This document shows, piece by piece, positions 26,738 to 36,262 of a stretch of 64,000 nt of DNA. Position numbers and translations under genes: made by a program. Source of the DNA: an uncultured Marinicella sp. (GTDB lineage: Bacteria > Pseudomonadota > Gammaproteobacteria > Xanthomonadales > Marinicellaceae); assembly GCA_947502925.1 (NCBI GenBank), contig CANNBS010000005.1, positions 62,001 to 126,000 of the forward strand, written 5' to 3'. The stretch's first letter is position 1, and each line of letters begins with the position of its first letter. Under the pieces are notes generated by a model, which searched no databases, was not told where the DNA came from, and was given only the letters and a program-made list of their open reading frames with translations.

Positions 26738-26751
26738 TTGATTGGGGTCAA
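26738..26751. promoter_or_regulatory. FNR/DNR/NnrR-like box upstream of nnrS
   Basis: TTGAT-TGGG-GTCAA matches the FNR-family consensus TTGAT-N4-ATCAA in nine of ten positions. It lies 99 bp upstream of the nnrS ATG. A weak promoter (TGGAAA 26790-26795, 17 bp, TATTAT 26813-26818) lies between, putting the box near position -80. NnrS genes are known targets of nitric-oxide-sensing regulators of this family, so the position is meaningful but unproven. Confidence 0.45.
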
Positions 26752-26849
26752 GTTTATGGGTTTTAAACATATTGATTGAAATACAAAAATGGAAAACAAG
26801 TTTTAGACGGACTATTATACGAAACTGAATCCAAACTGCCTATGACCGA

Positions 26850-27974
26850 ATGCCCAAAAGCCAGCGCACATTAAAATCGCAGGACCTGTTTTTCCCGGCG
26901 GCCTGTCTGGCCGCTATTGTGCTGTCTGTACTCTCACAAACCGCACGCCTGGGTATGACACCCTGGAGCGAGGCTTTAATCGGCCCGGGACATGCCCATG
27001 AAATGTTCTTTGGCTTTGTGCTGGCCTTAATCTGTGGTTACACCTTAGGTAAACTACCACCGCTTAAAATGGGCCTGATGCTGTCACTGTGGTTGACAGC
27101 GCGTATAGCTTTTATCCTGACGCCGGGCGCTTTATGGGCTGAGCTGTTGAATGTGGTGTTCGCCTTGTGGGTGGTGCGCTATATTGCGCCGCGATTTCTG
27201 GTGGCCAAAAAATGGCGCAATAAAGTCATCGCACCTTTATTGGTGGCCTTATTTTGTTTTCCGCTCGGTTGGTTTGTGTTGTCTATATTCGACTGGCCGA
27301 TTAACCCACAAGCGGTGATGCAGAGTCTGCTGGTGTTGCTGATTATGCTGATGTCCTTTATTGCCGGACGGATGCTGGCGCCGGCGTTTGCCGGTGAGTT
27401 ACAACTGCAGAATTACACGTTAAAAGCACGGGTACAACCGCATATCGAAGCCATCATTTTAATACTACCACCGGTTGCTTCTGTGTTACTTTTTTACCTA
27501 AAAACACAAATAATCGCCGGCCTGCTTCTGTTTATATTAGCCAGCTTATTGTTAATCCGTCTGTTACGCTGGCAGTTCTGGCGCTGCCTGCATCGCAGTG
27601 ATTTAATGGGTTTGAGCTTGGGCTATGTGTGGTTAATCTGTGGCAGTACGCTGTTGGCCTATTCATTAATCGTTGGTCATTATTTTCCGGCGTTTATCCA
27701 TGTCATTACCATGGGTGCCATCGGCACCTTTTCGGCCATGGTAATACTGAAGTACCTGATGCCAAAACGCCACTTTCCGGCGGCTGTTTTCTATCCGCCG
27801 GTACTGTTAATCATTGCTGCGGTATTAGCACGTATTATGGCCGAATATTCAAGCCATCGAAACAGCTGGTTGGTGGCTGCGGTCAGTACCTGGTCGCTGG
27901 CTTATATGTGGGTTTTATTTCAATGGTTGATAAGACACAGAATTAATAGACAGAGACCTCTGCATAAGTCGTGA
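26850..27974 (+). CDS. nnrS: NnrS family membrane protein
   Basis: A 374-residue protein with about twelve membrane segments. The family motif appears as GPGHAHEMFFGFV (about 46-58). NnrS is a haem- and copper-containing membrane protein of nitric oxide stress or denitrification, known from Rhodobacter and Vibrio; how it protects is not fully understood. The last codons (from about Pro370) and the stop lie inside the palindromic element at 27953-28112, so the C-terminal tail RPLHKS is element-derived. An FNR-like box is upstream. No other nitrogen oxide gene is in the window. Confidence 0.88.
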   Translation: MPKSQRTLKSQDLFFPAACLAAIVLSVLSQTARLGMTPWSEALIGPGHAHEMFFGFVLALICGYTLGKLPPLKMGLMLSLWLTARIAFILTPGALWAELLNVVFALWVVRYIAPRFLVAKKWRNKVIAPLLVALFCFPLGWFVLSIFDWPINPQAVMQSLLVLLIMLMSFIAGRMLAPAFAGELQLQNYTLKARVQPHIEAIILILPPVASVLLFYLKTQIIAGLLLFILASLLLIRLLRWQFWRCLHRSDLMGLSLGYVWLICGSTLLAYSLIVGHYFPAFIHVITMGAIGTFSAMVILKYLMPKRHFPAAVFYPPVLLIIAAVLARIMAEYSSHRNSWLVAAVSTWSLAYMWVLFQWLIRHRINRQRPLHKS

Positions 27975-28112
27975 ATTAAGTAAAAATGTCTGAAATCCTG
28001 AATTTCTGCGTCAAAAAACTTAGTAATAGCTAGAGCTATTACTTGCGCTTCCTTCCTTGAACTTCAGAATTTCAATCATTTTTTCAATAACCCAGACTTA
28101 TGCAGAGGTCTC
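27953..28112. mobile_element. 160-bp palindromic MITE-like element with 18-bp TIRs
   Basis: GAGACCTCTGCATAAGTC (27953-27970) is the exact inverted repeat of 28095-28112. The flanks carry a 5-bp direct repeat AGACA (27948-27952 and 28113-28117), the expected target duplication. The arms between continue as an imperfect palindrome, and the centre is a perfect one (AGTAATAGCT 28022-28031, AGCTATTACT 28034-28043). No transposase is encoded. It lies between the convergent nnrS and cvfB genes and provides the stop codons of both. A shorter relative is at 11267-11359. Confidence 0.85.
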
Positions 28113-28941
28113 AGACAATCTTAATTTTATCCGCAGATAAACTGATTTTTCGTTGCTTATAGAGCTTGCCCAGGGCTTTTTTATAGCTGCCTTTACTCAC
28201 CTGCCATTTGGCTTTGATGGCTTCGGGGCTGCTTTTATCGGTTAAGCCAGACTCACCGCCATGGGCTTGTAGATACGCATAAATTTGTTCGGCCAGATCA
28301 CCTAATTGGGCTTTGTTGGGTAAATGTAAAGCCAGATTAATTTTACCTTCAGGGCTGATGGACTTAATAAAACCGGCGCGCTGCTCACCCACCCGTACGT
28401 TTTCATAGTCGTCCTGATGATGCAACAATCCTAAATATTGGTTATTAATCACCGCTTTAAATCCCAGTTCACTTTTACCCCAAAAGAACAACTCAACCTG
28501 ATCGCCGGATTTAAAAGGACCATTGATTTCAGGTAAGAACTTATTCAATCGACTGCTGGCGGTGATCCGGTTAGAGGCTTTGTCGAGATAGACATACACA
28601 CATTGCTTATTGCCCGGTTGTAAACGGCGTTTTTGCTCGGCATAAGGCAGCAATAAATCTTTCGGCAGGCCCCAATCCAAAAAAGCACCGGTTTTATTAA
28701 CATCCACCACTTTTAAAAACGCACATTCACCCACCTCAACCAGCGGTTGTTCGGTGGTGGCCACTGGTTGATCGTCTTTATCCAGATAGATAAACACCGA
28801 AACGTCATCACCCTCATTCATGCCATCGTTAATATATTTAGCCGGTAAAAACACCGTTGCACCCTGTTTGTCAGCTAATTGGGCACCTGAAGTCATTAAA
28901 GACTGAATGGTTAAGCGGTTGGTTTGGCCGATGTTAAGCAT
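28111..28941 (-). CDS. cvfB: CvfB/YitL family S1-like RNA-binding protein
   Basis: A 276-residue cytosolic protein with three S1-like OB modules (about 1-65, 70-135 with GAFLDWGLPKDLLLP, and 145-215) and a C-terminal winged-helix region (about 220-276, SPEAIKAKWQVSKGSYKKALGKLYK). In Staphylococcus CvfB binds RNA and affects virulence regulation; the role in proteobacteria is unknown. TTG 28953 is also in frame, but ATG 28941 is closer to the family start; it overlaps serC by 8 bp. The TGA stop is formed by the junction with the 160-bp element, so the native C-terminus may have been longer. Confidence 0.88.
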   Translation of the reverse strand: MLNIGQTNRLTIQSLMTSGAQLADKQGATVFLPAKYINDGMNEGDDVSVFIYLDKDDQPVATTEQPLVEVGECAFLKVVDVNKTGAFLDWGLPKDLLLPYAEQKRRLQPGNKQCVYVYLDKASNRITASSRLNKFLPEINGPFKSGDQVELFFWGKSELGFKAVINNQYLGLLHHQDDYENVRVGEQRAGFIKSISPEGKINLALHLPNKAQLGDLAEQIYAYLQAHGGESGLTDKSSPEAIKAKWQVSKGSYKKALGKLYKQRKISLSADKIKIV

Positions 28942-30022
28942 GTTGTTTCTCAAAGTTGTGCATAAATTGTATTAAGGCATCAATCGCTTCCATGGGGACT
29001 GCATTATAGATGCTCGCGCGCATTCCACCGACCGCTTTATGGCCTTTCAGTGCTTTCAGACCCACGGCACTGCTTTCGCTTAAAAACTGTTCATTGAGGC
29101 CATCATCGGCCAACCAAAAAGGCACATTCACTTCGGAGCGAATACCCGACTCAACCCGATTTGAATAAAAGGCACTGTTATCAATAAAGTCATAGAGCTT
29201 TCGGGCTTTGGCCTGATTACGCGCTTGCATGGCTTGCACCCCGCCCTGTTGCTGATACCACTGTAGCACCAGGTACATCATATACCAGACAAAGGTCGGC
29301 GGTGTGTTATACGCCGACTTATGCTGTTCAAAAGTGCTATAGTCCATCAATGTGGGTACATTGTTATTGTGCTTGCCGATTAAATCTTTACGAATAATGA
29401 CCAACGTTAAACCGGCAATGCCTAAATTTTTCTGGGCACTGGCATAAATCATGCCAAAGTCATTAACATTCACTTCACGGGTCATTAAATCTGAAGTCAT
29501 GTCACAACACAATGGCAGGCCGTTACTGTCAGGCAATGTGTGCCACTGTATGCCCTCTAAGGTTTCGTTGCTGGTGTAATGGAAATAATCGGCGTGTTTG
29601 TCAATATCTGCGGGCTGGTACTGTCCTAAGCTGTGCTGTGGTTGATACGGCGCACTGGGCGGTTCAGTGGTGGTTTCTACCTGCGAAAATTTTTGTGCTT
29701 CTTGGTACGCCAGGAATCCCCAATAACCGTTCACATGATAAACGGTTGTACGATCTGGTGCCGATAAATTCATCGGTAACATGGCATATTGCAGGCGTGC
29801 GCCACCGGGCACCAACAACACGGCATAATCATCACTGATATTGAGCAATGACCGCAGTAACGCATCATTATCTGCCATCAACGCTTTAAATTCCGGACTG
29901 CGGTGTGAAACCTCCATCACCGAAGTGCCGGTGCCTTGCCAGTTATCCAGTTCACTTTTCAGTTGTTTTTTCACCGCGACAGGCACAGAAGCCGGGCCGG
30001 CAGAAAAATTATAGATCGTCAT
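28934..30022 (-). CDS. serC: Phosphoserine aminotransferase
   Basis: PLP enzyme of serine and pyridoxal phosphate synthesis, converting 3-phosphohydroxypyruvate and glutamate to phosphoserine. It has 362 residues, the same as E. coli. Motifs: NFSAGPASVP at the start, GTSVMEVSHRSPEF (about 35-48), the PLP lysine in MIYASAQKNLGIAGLT (about 197), and KALKGHKAVGGMRASIYNA near the C-terminus. The frame is open to 30082, but ATG 30022 matches the family. The end overlaps cvfB, so the two are co-transcribed. Confidence 0.96.
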   Translation of the reverse strand: MTIYNFSAGPASVPVAVKKQLKSELDNWQGTGTSVMEVSHRSPEFKALMADNDALLRSLLNISDDYAVLLVPGGARLQYAMLPMNLSAPDRTTVYHVNGYWGFLAYQEAQKFSQVETTTEPPSAPYQPQHSLGQYQPADIDKHADYFHYTSNETLEGIQWHTLPDSNGLPLCCDMTSDLMTREVNVNDFGMIYASAQKNLGIAGLTLVIIRKDLIGKHNNNVPTLMDYSTFEQHKSAYNTPPTFVWYMMYLVLQWYQQQGGVQAMQARNQAKARKLYDFIDNSAFYSNRVESGIRSEVNVPFWLADDGLNEQFLSESSAVGLKALKGHKAVGGMRASIYNAVPMEAIDALIQFMHNFEKQHA

Positions 30023-30050
30023 AATCCATACGCAAATTGATAAAGCATGA

Positions 30051-30078
30051 ATTGTAGCGGTTTTTAACGGAATTCCAA
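30051..30078 (-). promoter_or_regulatory. Candidate sigma-70 promoter for serC-cvfB
   Basis: On the minus strand TTGGAA (30073-30078, 4/6) and TACAAT (30051-30056, 5/6) are 16 bp apart. The predicted start near 30044 gives a leader of about 22 nt to the serC ATG at 30022. Confidence 0.45.
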
Positions 30079-30164
30079 GCAATAACCCATAATCATTACC
30101 ATTGTATTATTGGTGTTGTCACAATTCTGGGTTAATATGGCGGTTTTAGCTGACGCATACTGTC

Positions 30165-31388
30165 ATGGTATCTGAAAAAAGGAAAATGCGCCAAAAGCAA
30201 GCCGCGATGCTAATCAGCATTAGTAAGGCCATCGCTGAAGCCGGCACGCCATCACACCGTTTAGAGGCGTATATGCAGGTGATTCTGGAAAAGTTTAATT
30301 TCAGTGGCCAGTTTGTGGCTTTTCCCACGGCGATTATTGCCAGCATGGGTGATGGTGAAAACCAACGCACTTATATGGTCAAGACCAAAGTGGGCGACAT
30401 TAATCTAGGTACCTTACAACGCATTAACAGCGTCATAAATGACATCGAAAATAATGTCATTAATATCGACACTGCTTTAGAAACAATCCAGCATATCAAA
30501 GACCAGGAATCTGAGTTTCCCAACTGGTTGCTGGTGTTGTCTTTTGGCATCGTCGGTGTTGGCTTTTCCACCTTATTTGGCGGTGGCTGGTTAGATGTTC
30601 TGGCTTCATTTTGTCTTGGTGTGGTCACCGGTATCATCGCCAGAACCGGGGAAAATTACTTTCATTTATCTCATGTAACGGCACCCTTTGCTGCCATGGT
30701 GGTGGGTTTTTTAGCCATTTTAATTCACCACTACAGCAGTGGCATTAATTATGTTCTGGTGGCTTTGTCAGGCCTTATTGTGTTGATTCCGGGCTTGGGC
30801 ATCACCATCGCCATGCGTGAATTATCCACTGAACATTTGGTTTCAGGCAGTGGCCGTTTGGCCGGTGCAGTGACTGTTTTGTTTCTGTTGTCTTTTGGAC
30901 TGGCGTTGGGGTATTTAATCGGCCACCGTTTTTTTGGTGATGAAGCCTTCACCCTGTCACCGCCCACCCCCGAATGGTTTCGCTATTTAGCTCTGGTCTT
31001 TACCTCGATGGCCTTTACCGTTATTTTTAAAGCCCGTATTGCTGATGTATTTTGGATATTTTTATCCATTGGTATTGCTTATGCCGGCTCGCAAATATTC
31101 AAGCTTTGGCTGGAACAACCCTTTATATCGCTGGCCACCGCTGTTTTTATTGCCACCGCCGGTAACATGTATTCCCGCATGACTGATAACCCGGCCTCAG
31201 TTATGCAGATTCCCGGTATTATTTTGTTGGTGCCCGGTAGTATGGGGTTCAATTCGCTCACTGCCATGTACACCCATGACACGATCACCGGTGTGCAGGC
31301 CGCTTTCAGTGCCGCGCTGGTTGCCGTCGCCATCTCAGTCGGCCTGCTGGCAGGCAACTTGTTTGTGCCACCGAAGAAGGATTTATAA
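30165..31388 (+). CDS. Threonine/serine exporter (ThrE) family protein
   Basis: A 407-residue membrane protein with both ThrE halves in one chain. An N-terminal cytosolic region plus the first ThrE domain (about 10-250; AGTPSHRLEAYM and FPTAIIASMGDGENQRTY are typical) is followed by the second, ThrE_2-like (DUF3815) domain (about 275-400). About ten membrane segments are seen, with IPGLGITIAMRELSTEHLVSG and LLVPGSMGFNSL as conserved loops. ThrE exports threonine and serine in Corynebacterium. Whether it does so here is unproven, but serC and threonine catabolism genes are nearby. The stop overlaps the hslR start (TAATG). Confidence 0.88.
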   Translation: MVSEKRKMRQKQAAMLISISKAIAEAGTPSHRLEAYMQVILEKFNFSGQFVAFPTAIIASMGDGENQRTYMVKTKVGDINLGTLQRINSVINDIENNVINIDTALETIQHIKDQESEFPNWLLVLSFGIVGVGFSTLFGGGWLDVLASFCLGVVTGIIARTGENYFHLSHVTAPFAAMVVGFLAILIHHYSSGINYVLVALSGLIVLIPGLGITIAMRELSTEHLVSGSGRLAGAVTVLFLLSFGLALGYLIGHRFFGDEAFTLSPPTPEWFRYLALVFTSMAFTVIFKARIADVFWIFLSIGIAYAGSQIFKLWLEQPFISLATAVFIATAGNMYSRMTDNPASVMQIPGIILLVPGSMGFNSLTAMYTHDTITGVQAAFSAALVAVAISVGLLAGNLFVPPKKDL

Positions 31389-31762
31389 TGGTCAGAATAG
31401 ATAAATGGTTATGGGCAGCGCGTTTTTATAAAACCCGCTCTTTGGCCAAGAAGAAAATTGAGCAAGGCAAAATAAAGGTCAATGGCCAGCGTAGCAAACC
31501 TGCCAGAACCATTGAGATCGGCGATCAGGTGAGCATAAAAAAAGGCCAGGTACAATGGGTTGTCAATGTGCTGGAATTATCAGAACAACGTGGCCCGGCT
31601 AAAGTTGCACAAACCCTCTACCAGGAAACCGAAGCCAGTCAAAAAGCCCGCGAAGACCAACAGCTGCTCAACAAACTGCAATACCACTCCACCCCTAAAC
31701 CCGACGGCCGTCCTTCAAGCCGGGATCGCAGAAAACTGCAGAAATTAAAAAAGAAAACATAA
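31388..31762 (+). CDS. hslR: Heat shock protein 15 (S4-domain RNA-binding protein)
   Basis: A 124-residue Hsp15 (E. coli 133). The S4 domain covers about 1-65 (VRIDKWLWAARFYKTRSLA, QGKIKVNGQRSKPARTI), followed by a basic C-terminal tail. Hsp15 binds 50S subunits carrying stalled nascent chains and helps recycle them. Its ATG shares one base with the stop of the ThrE-like gene, indicating coupled translation. Confidence 0.94.
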   Translation: MVRIDKWLWAARFYKTRSLAKKKIEQGKIKVNGQRSKPARTIEIGDQVSIKKGQVQWVVNVLELSEQRGPAKVAQTLYQETEASQKAREDQQLLNKLQYHSTPKPDGRPSSRDRRKLQKLKKKT

Positions 31763-31882
31763 AGCCTTGTGTTAAATCAATTTTCCCGAGAAGACTCATA
31801 TTGGCCATCAAAAAATTGCTTACAACAGACCTCGGCACAGGCCTCTTTATTGTGTTTAAACAATCCGATATCATAGGCGCTT

Positions 31883-33904
31883 ATGGATATTGTTAACCTA
31901 CAGATTAAACAATCTGCCAGACCATTTAAAATCAACAGCCCGTTTGAACCGGCGGGGGATCAGCCACAAGCCATTGAAAAACTGGCCGAAGGTTTTGAAG
32001 ATGGCTTAAAAGGTCAGACGCTATTGGGGGTCACCGGTTCAGGTAAAACTTTTACCGTGGCGCACATGATTCAGAAGGTGCAGAAAACCACCATGATTAT
32101 GGCGCACAACAAAACCCTGGCGGCGCAGCTGTACACGGAATTTAAAGAATTTTTTCCCGATAACGCGGTGGAATACTTTGTCTCGTATTACGATTATTAC
32201 CAGCCCGAAGCCTATATTCCGGCCTCGGATTTATACATTGAAAAAGACGCCTCGATTAATGAATACATCGAGCAGATGCGCTTATCGGCCACCAAGGCGC
32301 TGATGGAACGCAAGGACGTCATAATTGTTGCCACGGTGTCGTCCATTTATGGTTTGGGCGACCCGCAGTCTTATTTACAAATGCTGGTGTCGTTAACCGT
32401 CGGTGAACGCATCGATCAGCGGACGTTATTACGCCGACTGGCTGAAATGCAATACACTCGCAATGATGTGGTTTTGGAGCGTGGCACCTTTCGGGTGCGC
32501 GGTGAAGTGATTGATGTGTTTCCGGCGGATTCCGAGCGTGAAGCGGTGCGCATTGAGCTGTTTGATGATGAAATTGATTCTCTGCAGTATTTTGACCCGC
32601 TCACCGGTCACAGCATCAGCCGTGAAGAGCAGATTAATATTTTCCCGACTTCACATTACGCCACACCCCGAGAACGGGTTTTAAATGCCATTGAAAACAT
32701 CAAAATTGAATTAAAAGAACGCCTTAAGGTTCTGTATGATCAGAATAAATTAGTCGAAGCACAACGCCTGGAACAGCGCACTTTATACGATTTGGAAATG
32801 ATGCAGGAATTGGGTTATTGTTCGGGAATTGAAAACTATTCCAGGCACTTAACCGGTTTACCGCCTGGGCATCCCCCACCCTGCTTATTCGATTATTTAC
32901 CGGCGGATTCCTTATTGGTTATTGACGAATCCCATGTCACCATTCCGCAAATTGGTGCCATGTATAAAGGCGATCGTTCGCGCAAGGAAAGCCTGGTTAA
33001 ATTTGGTTTTCGTTTGCCCAGTGCCCTGGATAATCGCCCACTTAAATTTAAAGAGTGGGAAGAACGGACGCCGCGGATGGTGTTTGTGTCAGCCACCCCA
33101 AGCAAATACGAAGCCGAACACCAGGCACAAATTGTCGAACAGATTGTCCGCCCAACCGGATTAATCGATCCTCAAATTGAAGTCCGTCCGGTGGCCACCC
33201 AGGTCGATGATTTACTGTCTGAGATTAATAAACGAGTGAAAATTAATGAGCGTGTTCTGGTGACCACGCTGACCAAGCGCATGAGTGAAGACCTCACCGA
33301 ATACCTGGCTGAGCAAGGCGTGAAAGTCCGTTACTTACACAGTGAAATTGCCACCGTGGAACGGGTTGAGATTATTCGTGATTTACGCCAGGGTGTGTTT
33401 GATGTGTTGGTGGGCATTAACCTGTTACGTGAAGGCCTGGATATGCCGGAAGTGTCGCTGGTGGCGATTTTGGATGCTGATAAACAAGGCTTTCTGCGTT
33501 CGGCCAGTTCTCTGATTCAAACCATTGGCCGGGCCAGCCGGAATGTCCACGGGCGTGCCATTCTCTATGGCGACACGGTCACCGCCGCCATGCAACAGGC
33601 GATCGATGAAACTGAACGACGACGATCGATCCAGGTTGAATTTAATGAAGAACACAACATCACGCCGACGTCAGTGAAACGAAAAATCCATGATCTGCAG
33701 GCTGTTTATGAACAGAGTCATCCGCAGGATTTGCTGGAAGTGGCCGAAAATAAACCACAGTTCAACCCTGATAAAGCCAAAGATGTCAGCAAGTTACTAC
33801 AAAAACTTGAGAAACAGATGAAGCAGCATGCCGCTGACCTGGAGTTTGAAAAAGCAGCCGATATGCGGGATGAAATTGAGCGCATTAAATCTGCGATGTT
33901 TTAA
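31883..33904 (+). CDS. uvrB: UvrABC system protein B
   Basis: Nucleotide excision repair helicase-like damage verification subunit; 673 residues, as in E. coli. Walker A is [10 protein letters not shown] (about 46-55), the DEAD-box equivalent is VIDESHVT (about 348), the beta-hairpin is in the [16 protein letters not shown] region (about 92-107), and helicase motif VI is [16 protein letters not shown]. The C-terminal UVR motif, which contacts UvrC, is at about 635-670. No clear LexA box was found in the 120-bp upstream region. The ATG has AGG 7 nt upstream. Confidence 0.97.
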   Translation: MDIVNLQIKQSARPFKINSPFEPAGDQPQAIEKLAEGFEDGLKGQTLLGVTGSGKTFTVAHMIQKVQKTTMIMAHNKTLAAQLYTEFKEFFPDNAVEYFVSYYDYYQPEAYIPASDLYIEKDASINEYIEQMRLSATKALMERKDVIIVATVSSIYGLGDPQSYLQMLVSLTVGERIDQRTLLRRLAEMQYTRNDVVLERGTFRVRGEVIDVFPADSEREAVRIELFDDEIDSLQYFDPLTGHSISREEQINIFPTSHYATPRERVLNAIENIKIELKERLKVLYDQNKLVEAQRLEQRTLYDLEMMQELGYCSGIENYSRHLTGLPPGHPPPCLFDYLPADSLLVIDESHVTIPQIGAMYKGDRSRKESLVKFGFRLPSALDNRPLKFKEWEERTPRMVFVSATPSKYEAEHQAQIVEQIVRPTGLIDPQIEVRPVATQVDDLLSEINKRVKINERVLVTTLTKRMSEDLTEYLAEQGVKVRYLHSEIATVERVEIIRDLRQGVFDVLVGINLLREGLDMPEVSLVAILDADKQGFLRSASSLIQTIGRASRNVHGRAILYGDTVTAAMQQAIDETERRRSIQVEFNEEHNITPTSVKRKIHDLQAVYEQSHPQDLLEVAENKPQFNPDKAKDVSKLLQKLEKQMKQHAADLEFEKAADMRDEIERIKSAMF

Positions 33905-33925
33905 TACGCTCAAATATGCTTTGCT

Positions 33926-36190
33926 TTACGCGGTATCAGGTGCCGGCTCTTGGCTCGGTTCTGGTTCCGGTTCAGGCTCTTTTTTCTTGGATTTCTTGAA
34001 CAGGCCTTCCAGTAATTCCCGTTTTAAGCGGTCTTCCCGGTCTTCTTCCGGGGCTTGTGCGTCATCCGTCTCAGTCCCGCCTTTTTCAGAATCTGATGAG
34101 CCATGACTGGCCGGTTCTGACGGAGCGCCGTCTTCAGGTGGTTGATTGTTGTTCGTTTCCGCCGGTTTATCTTTTGATTTTTTATCTTTACCGAGCAAGG
34201 AATCAAATAAATCCCGTTTCAATTCTTCCTTTTTAGCCTCGATTTTTTCTTTTTGGGTATTAATTAATAGTTGTTTAATATCAATACCAAAACCGGGCGA
34301 CAGCATCGATCCCGATAAACTCACCGGAATGCGGTGATTTAATAATCGCTCAAAACGTTCATCCAATACCCCAGGCGGTATATTAATTAACATGGGCTGG
34401 ATGGTGCCTTTGATCGATTGTTCAACCAAATCCACTTCCACTTCACCGGTCACATCAAAATAAGGCGATTTTAAGGCTAACTGTTTGGTTTTAATCACAC
34501 CATCGACCACGTCTGCTTCTAAGGCCATTGAACCAAACTCAGTTTCAAGTGCTTTATTGGCCTCAACCGCTTCGGATTTATTCAATAGGCTTAAGGCTTT
34601 TTGTGTCATCTGAACCAAATCAATGCCTTTAATGTCACCATCACTGAGGTGATAAGATAAATGGCCGTTGGCGGTTCGAAGGGGTTCACTCGAAAATGGT
34701 TGGCTGATGCGAATATCGGCTTTTAACTGCCCCAATCCACTCAAAAAATCTTCTCCCATTAAATCAGTCAAAAGGGGTCCGGCCTGAATATCCTGCATAC
34801 TGTGGTTAACCACCAGTTTATCGGTGGCAGCATCCGGTGCCAGGGTTAACTCGGTTTTTAACAGCCCCTGGTAAAAATCAGCTGTTAATGGTCGCAGTGC
34901 CAGCTCACTGCCGCGGGTGGTCATATGCATTTTAATGTTATTTAAACTGGTACCCATAGCCGTTAGACGCCCTACGGTGATTTCTCCGTCTAAATAACCA
35001 AAGTCTACCGCACCACTGCTGTCTTGTGTGGCGGCTTCAGATTCTGTTTGTGGTAAATAGTCATCGAGATTGATGTGATTCAGTTGTAATTTGAAATCTC
35101 CCGCCAGGCGGTCCATATCAGAGAGGGTGACCTGCCCACTTAATTCACTGTCATCCAGTTGCGCTTTCAGGTTCGATAAGGACAGCACCGGTCCGCGCAT
35201 CGACCAGTCTGTGGATGCACTGAGTTGGTTATCGGCTTTGTTATCTAAACCGCTGCCTAATTGTTGTAAAAAGTCAGCCACGTTAAATGAACTGATTTTG
35301 ACCTTGCCGGAATAACTTGGGTTTTGGCCGCTTAACTGCTTACCGGTCACCGGTGTGCTCATGCTGATATTGGCATAATCCATTTTGATTTCCGGAATCT
35401 GTAATGTATCCTGTCCCAAATCCAGCTGACCGCCATTAGTCGCGTTAACCTTAAGCGGCACATCGCCCATTTCGCCACTTAAATCCAGTGAGTTAATGTC
35501 CACCACCATGGCCTGATCTGATATTAAATTATTGACCACAAAATCAGTGCTTATCTCAGCCTGTAATTGACTTTCCACCATTTCTAATTGTGCACTTAAA
35601 GACATTTCAGCCGGTTTACCGGCACTGATGGCAGAACTGGAAAAATTTAAATCAGCCAGTTGAAGCGTCGATCCGGCTGCAGCATCGCGGTAATTTAAGG
35701 TGCCGTCTGAAATCATGATCCCTTGAATATTGATATCAATACCTGATGACTCATCGCTTTGTGTGCCATCTTTATCACCGGCCAGGTGATCCATAATCGA
35801 CTGCCAGTTAGTTTGACCCGATTTCGCCACCTGCAGATGAATACCTGGTTGTTTCAATTCAACGGTATCCACCTGAATATCCTTTTTAAGTAGCGGCAAT
35901 AGTTTAACCCGCGCTGATAACTTACCGATGTCTGCCAGGCTGTCACCTGAAAAGCCTTGTTCATTGGCCACACTCACATCGTTCAGTTCTATGGCAACCC
36001 AGGGAAACACCGACCAGCCGATGGGACCGTTTAAACTGACTTCACGGCCGATTTGATTTTGTACAGCTTGCTGAATCTCCGGTTTGTGGTCGTTGGGATC
36101 AAAAAAGATCGGCAATAAAAACACAGCCAGAACCAGTAGCAGCGCCAATGCCACCACCAGACCCAATATCCACTTGAGGAATTTTTTCAT
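33926..36190 (-). CDS. AsmA family inner-membrane-anchored protein
   Basis: A 754-residue AsmA-like protein. One N-terminal membrane helix (about 5-27, WILGLVVALALLLVLAVFLLP) and a long beta-rich periplasmic domain are followed by the conserved AsmA C-terminal part (about 510-660; LSYHLSDGDIKGIDLVQM). The AsmA family belongs to the bridge-like lipid-transfer group (TamB, YhdP) that moves phospholipids between membranes. The last ~90 residues are a charged, Pro/Glu-rich low-complexity tail (EPEPEPEPSQEP) that is unusual for AsmA. TTG 36196 is in frame, but ATG 36190 is preferred. It is convergent with uvrB. Confidence 0.9.
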   Translation of the reverse strand: MKKFLKWILGLVVALALLLVLAVFLLPIFFDPNDHKPEIQQAVQNQIGREVSLNGPIGWSVFPWVAIELNDVSVANEQGFSGDSLADIGKLSARVKLLPLLKKDIQVDTVELKQPGIHLQVAKSGQTNWQSIMDHLAGDKDGTQSDESSGIDINIQGIMISDGTLNYRDAAAGSTLQLADLNFSSSAISAGKPAEMSLSAQLEMVESQLQAEISTDFVVNNLISDQAMVVDINSLDLSGEMGDVPLKVNATNGGQLDLGQDTLQIPEIKMDYANISMSTPVTGKQLSGQNPSYSGKVKISSFNVADFLQQLGSGLDNKADNQLSASTDWSMRGPVLSLSNLKAQLDDSELSGQVTLSDMDRLAGDFKLQLNHINLDDYLPQTESEAATQDSSGAVDFGYLDGEITVGRLTAMGTSLNNIKMHMTTRGSELALRPLTADFYQGLLKTELTLAPDAATDKLVVNHSMQDIQAGPLLTDLMGEDFLSGLGQLKADIRISQPFSSEPLRTANGHLSYHLSDGDIKGIDLVQMTQKALSLLNKSEAVEANKALETEFGSMALEADVVDGVIKTKQLALKSPYFDVTGEVEVDLVEQSIKGTIQPMLINIPPGVLDERFERLLNHRIPVSLSGSMLSPGFGIDIKQLLINTQKEKIEAKKEELKRDLFDSLLGKDKKSKDKPAETNNNQPPEDGAPSEPASHGSSDSEKGGTETDDAQAPEEDREDRLKRELLEGLFKKSKKKEPEPEPEPSQEPAPDTA

Positions 36191-36262
36191 GGTCAATCTA
36201 AGAATTTAAAACAATTAATGTAACATGCCGGAGATTAAAATAGCATGAAATTGTGGTAAGAA

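Noticed and set aside
31763-31882. SOS (LexA) box before uvrB
   Set aside because: No CTGT-N8-ACAG palindrome could be found in the intergenic region.
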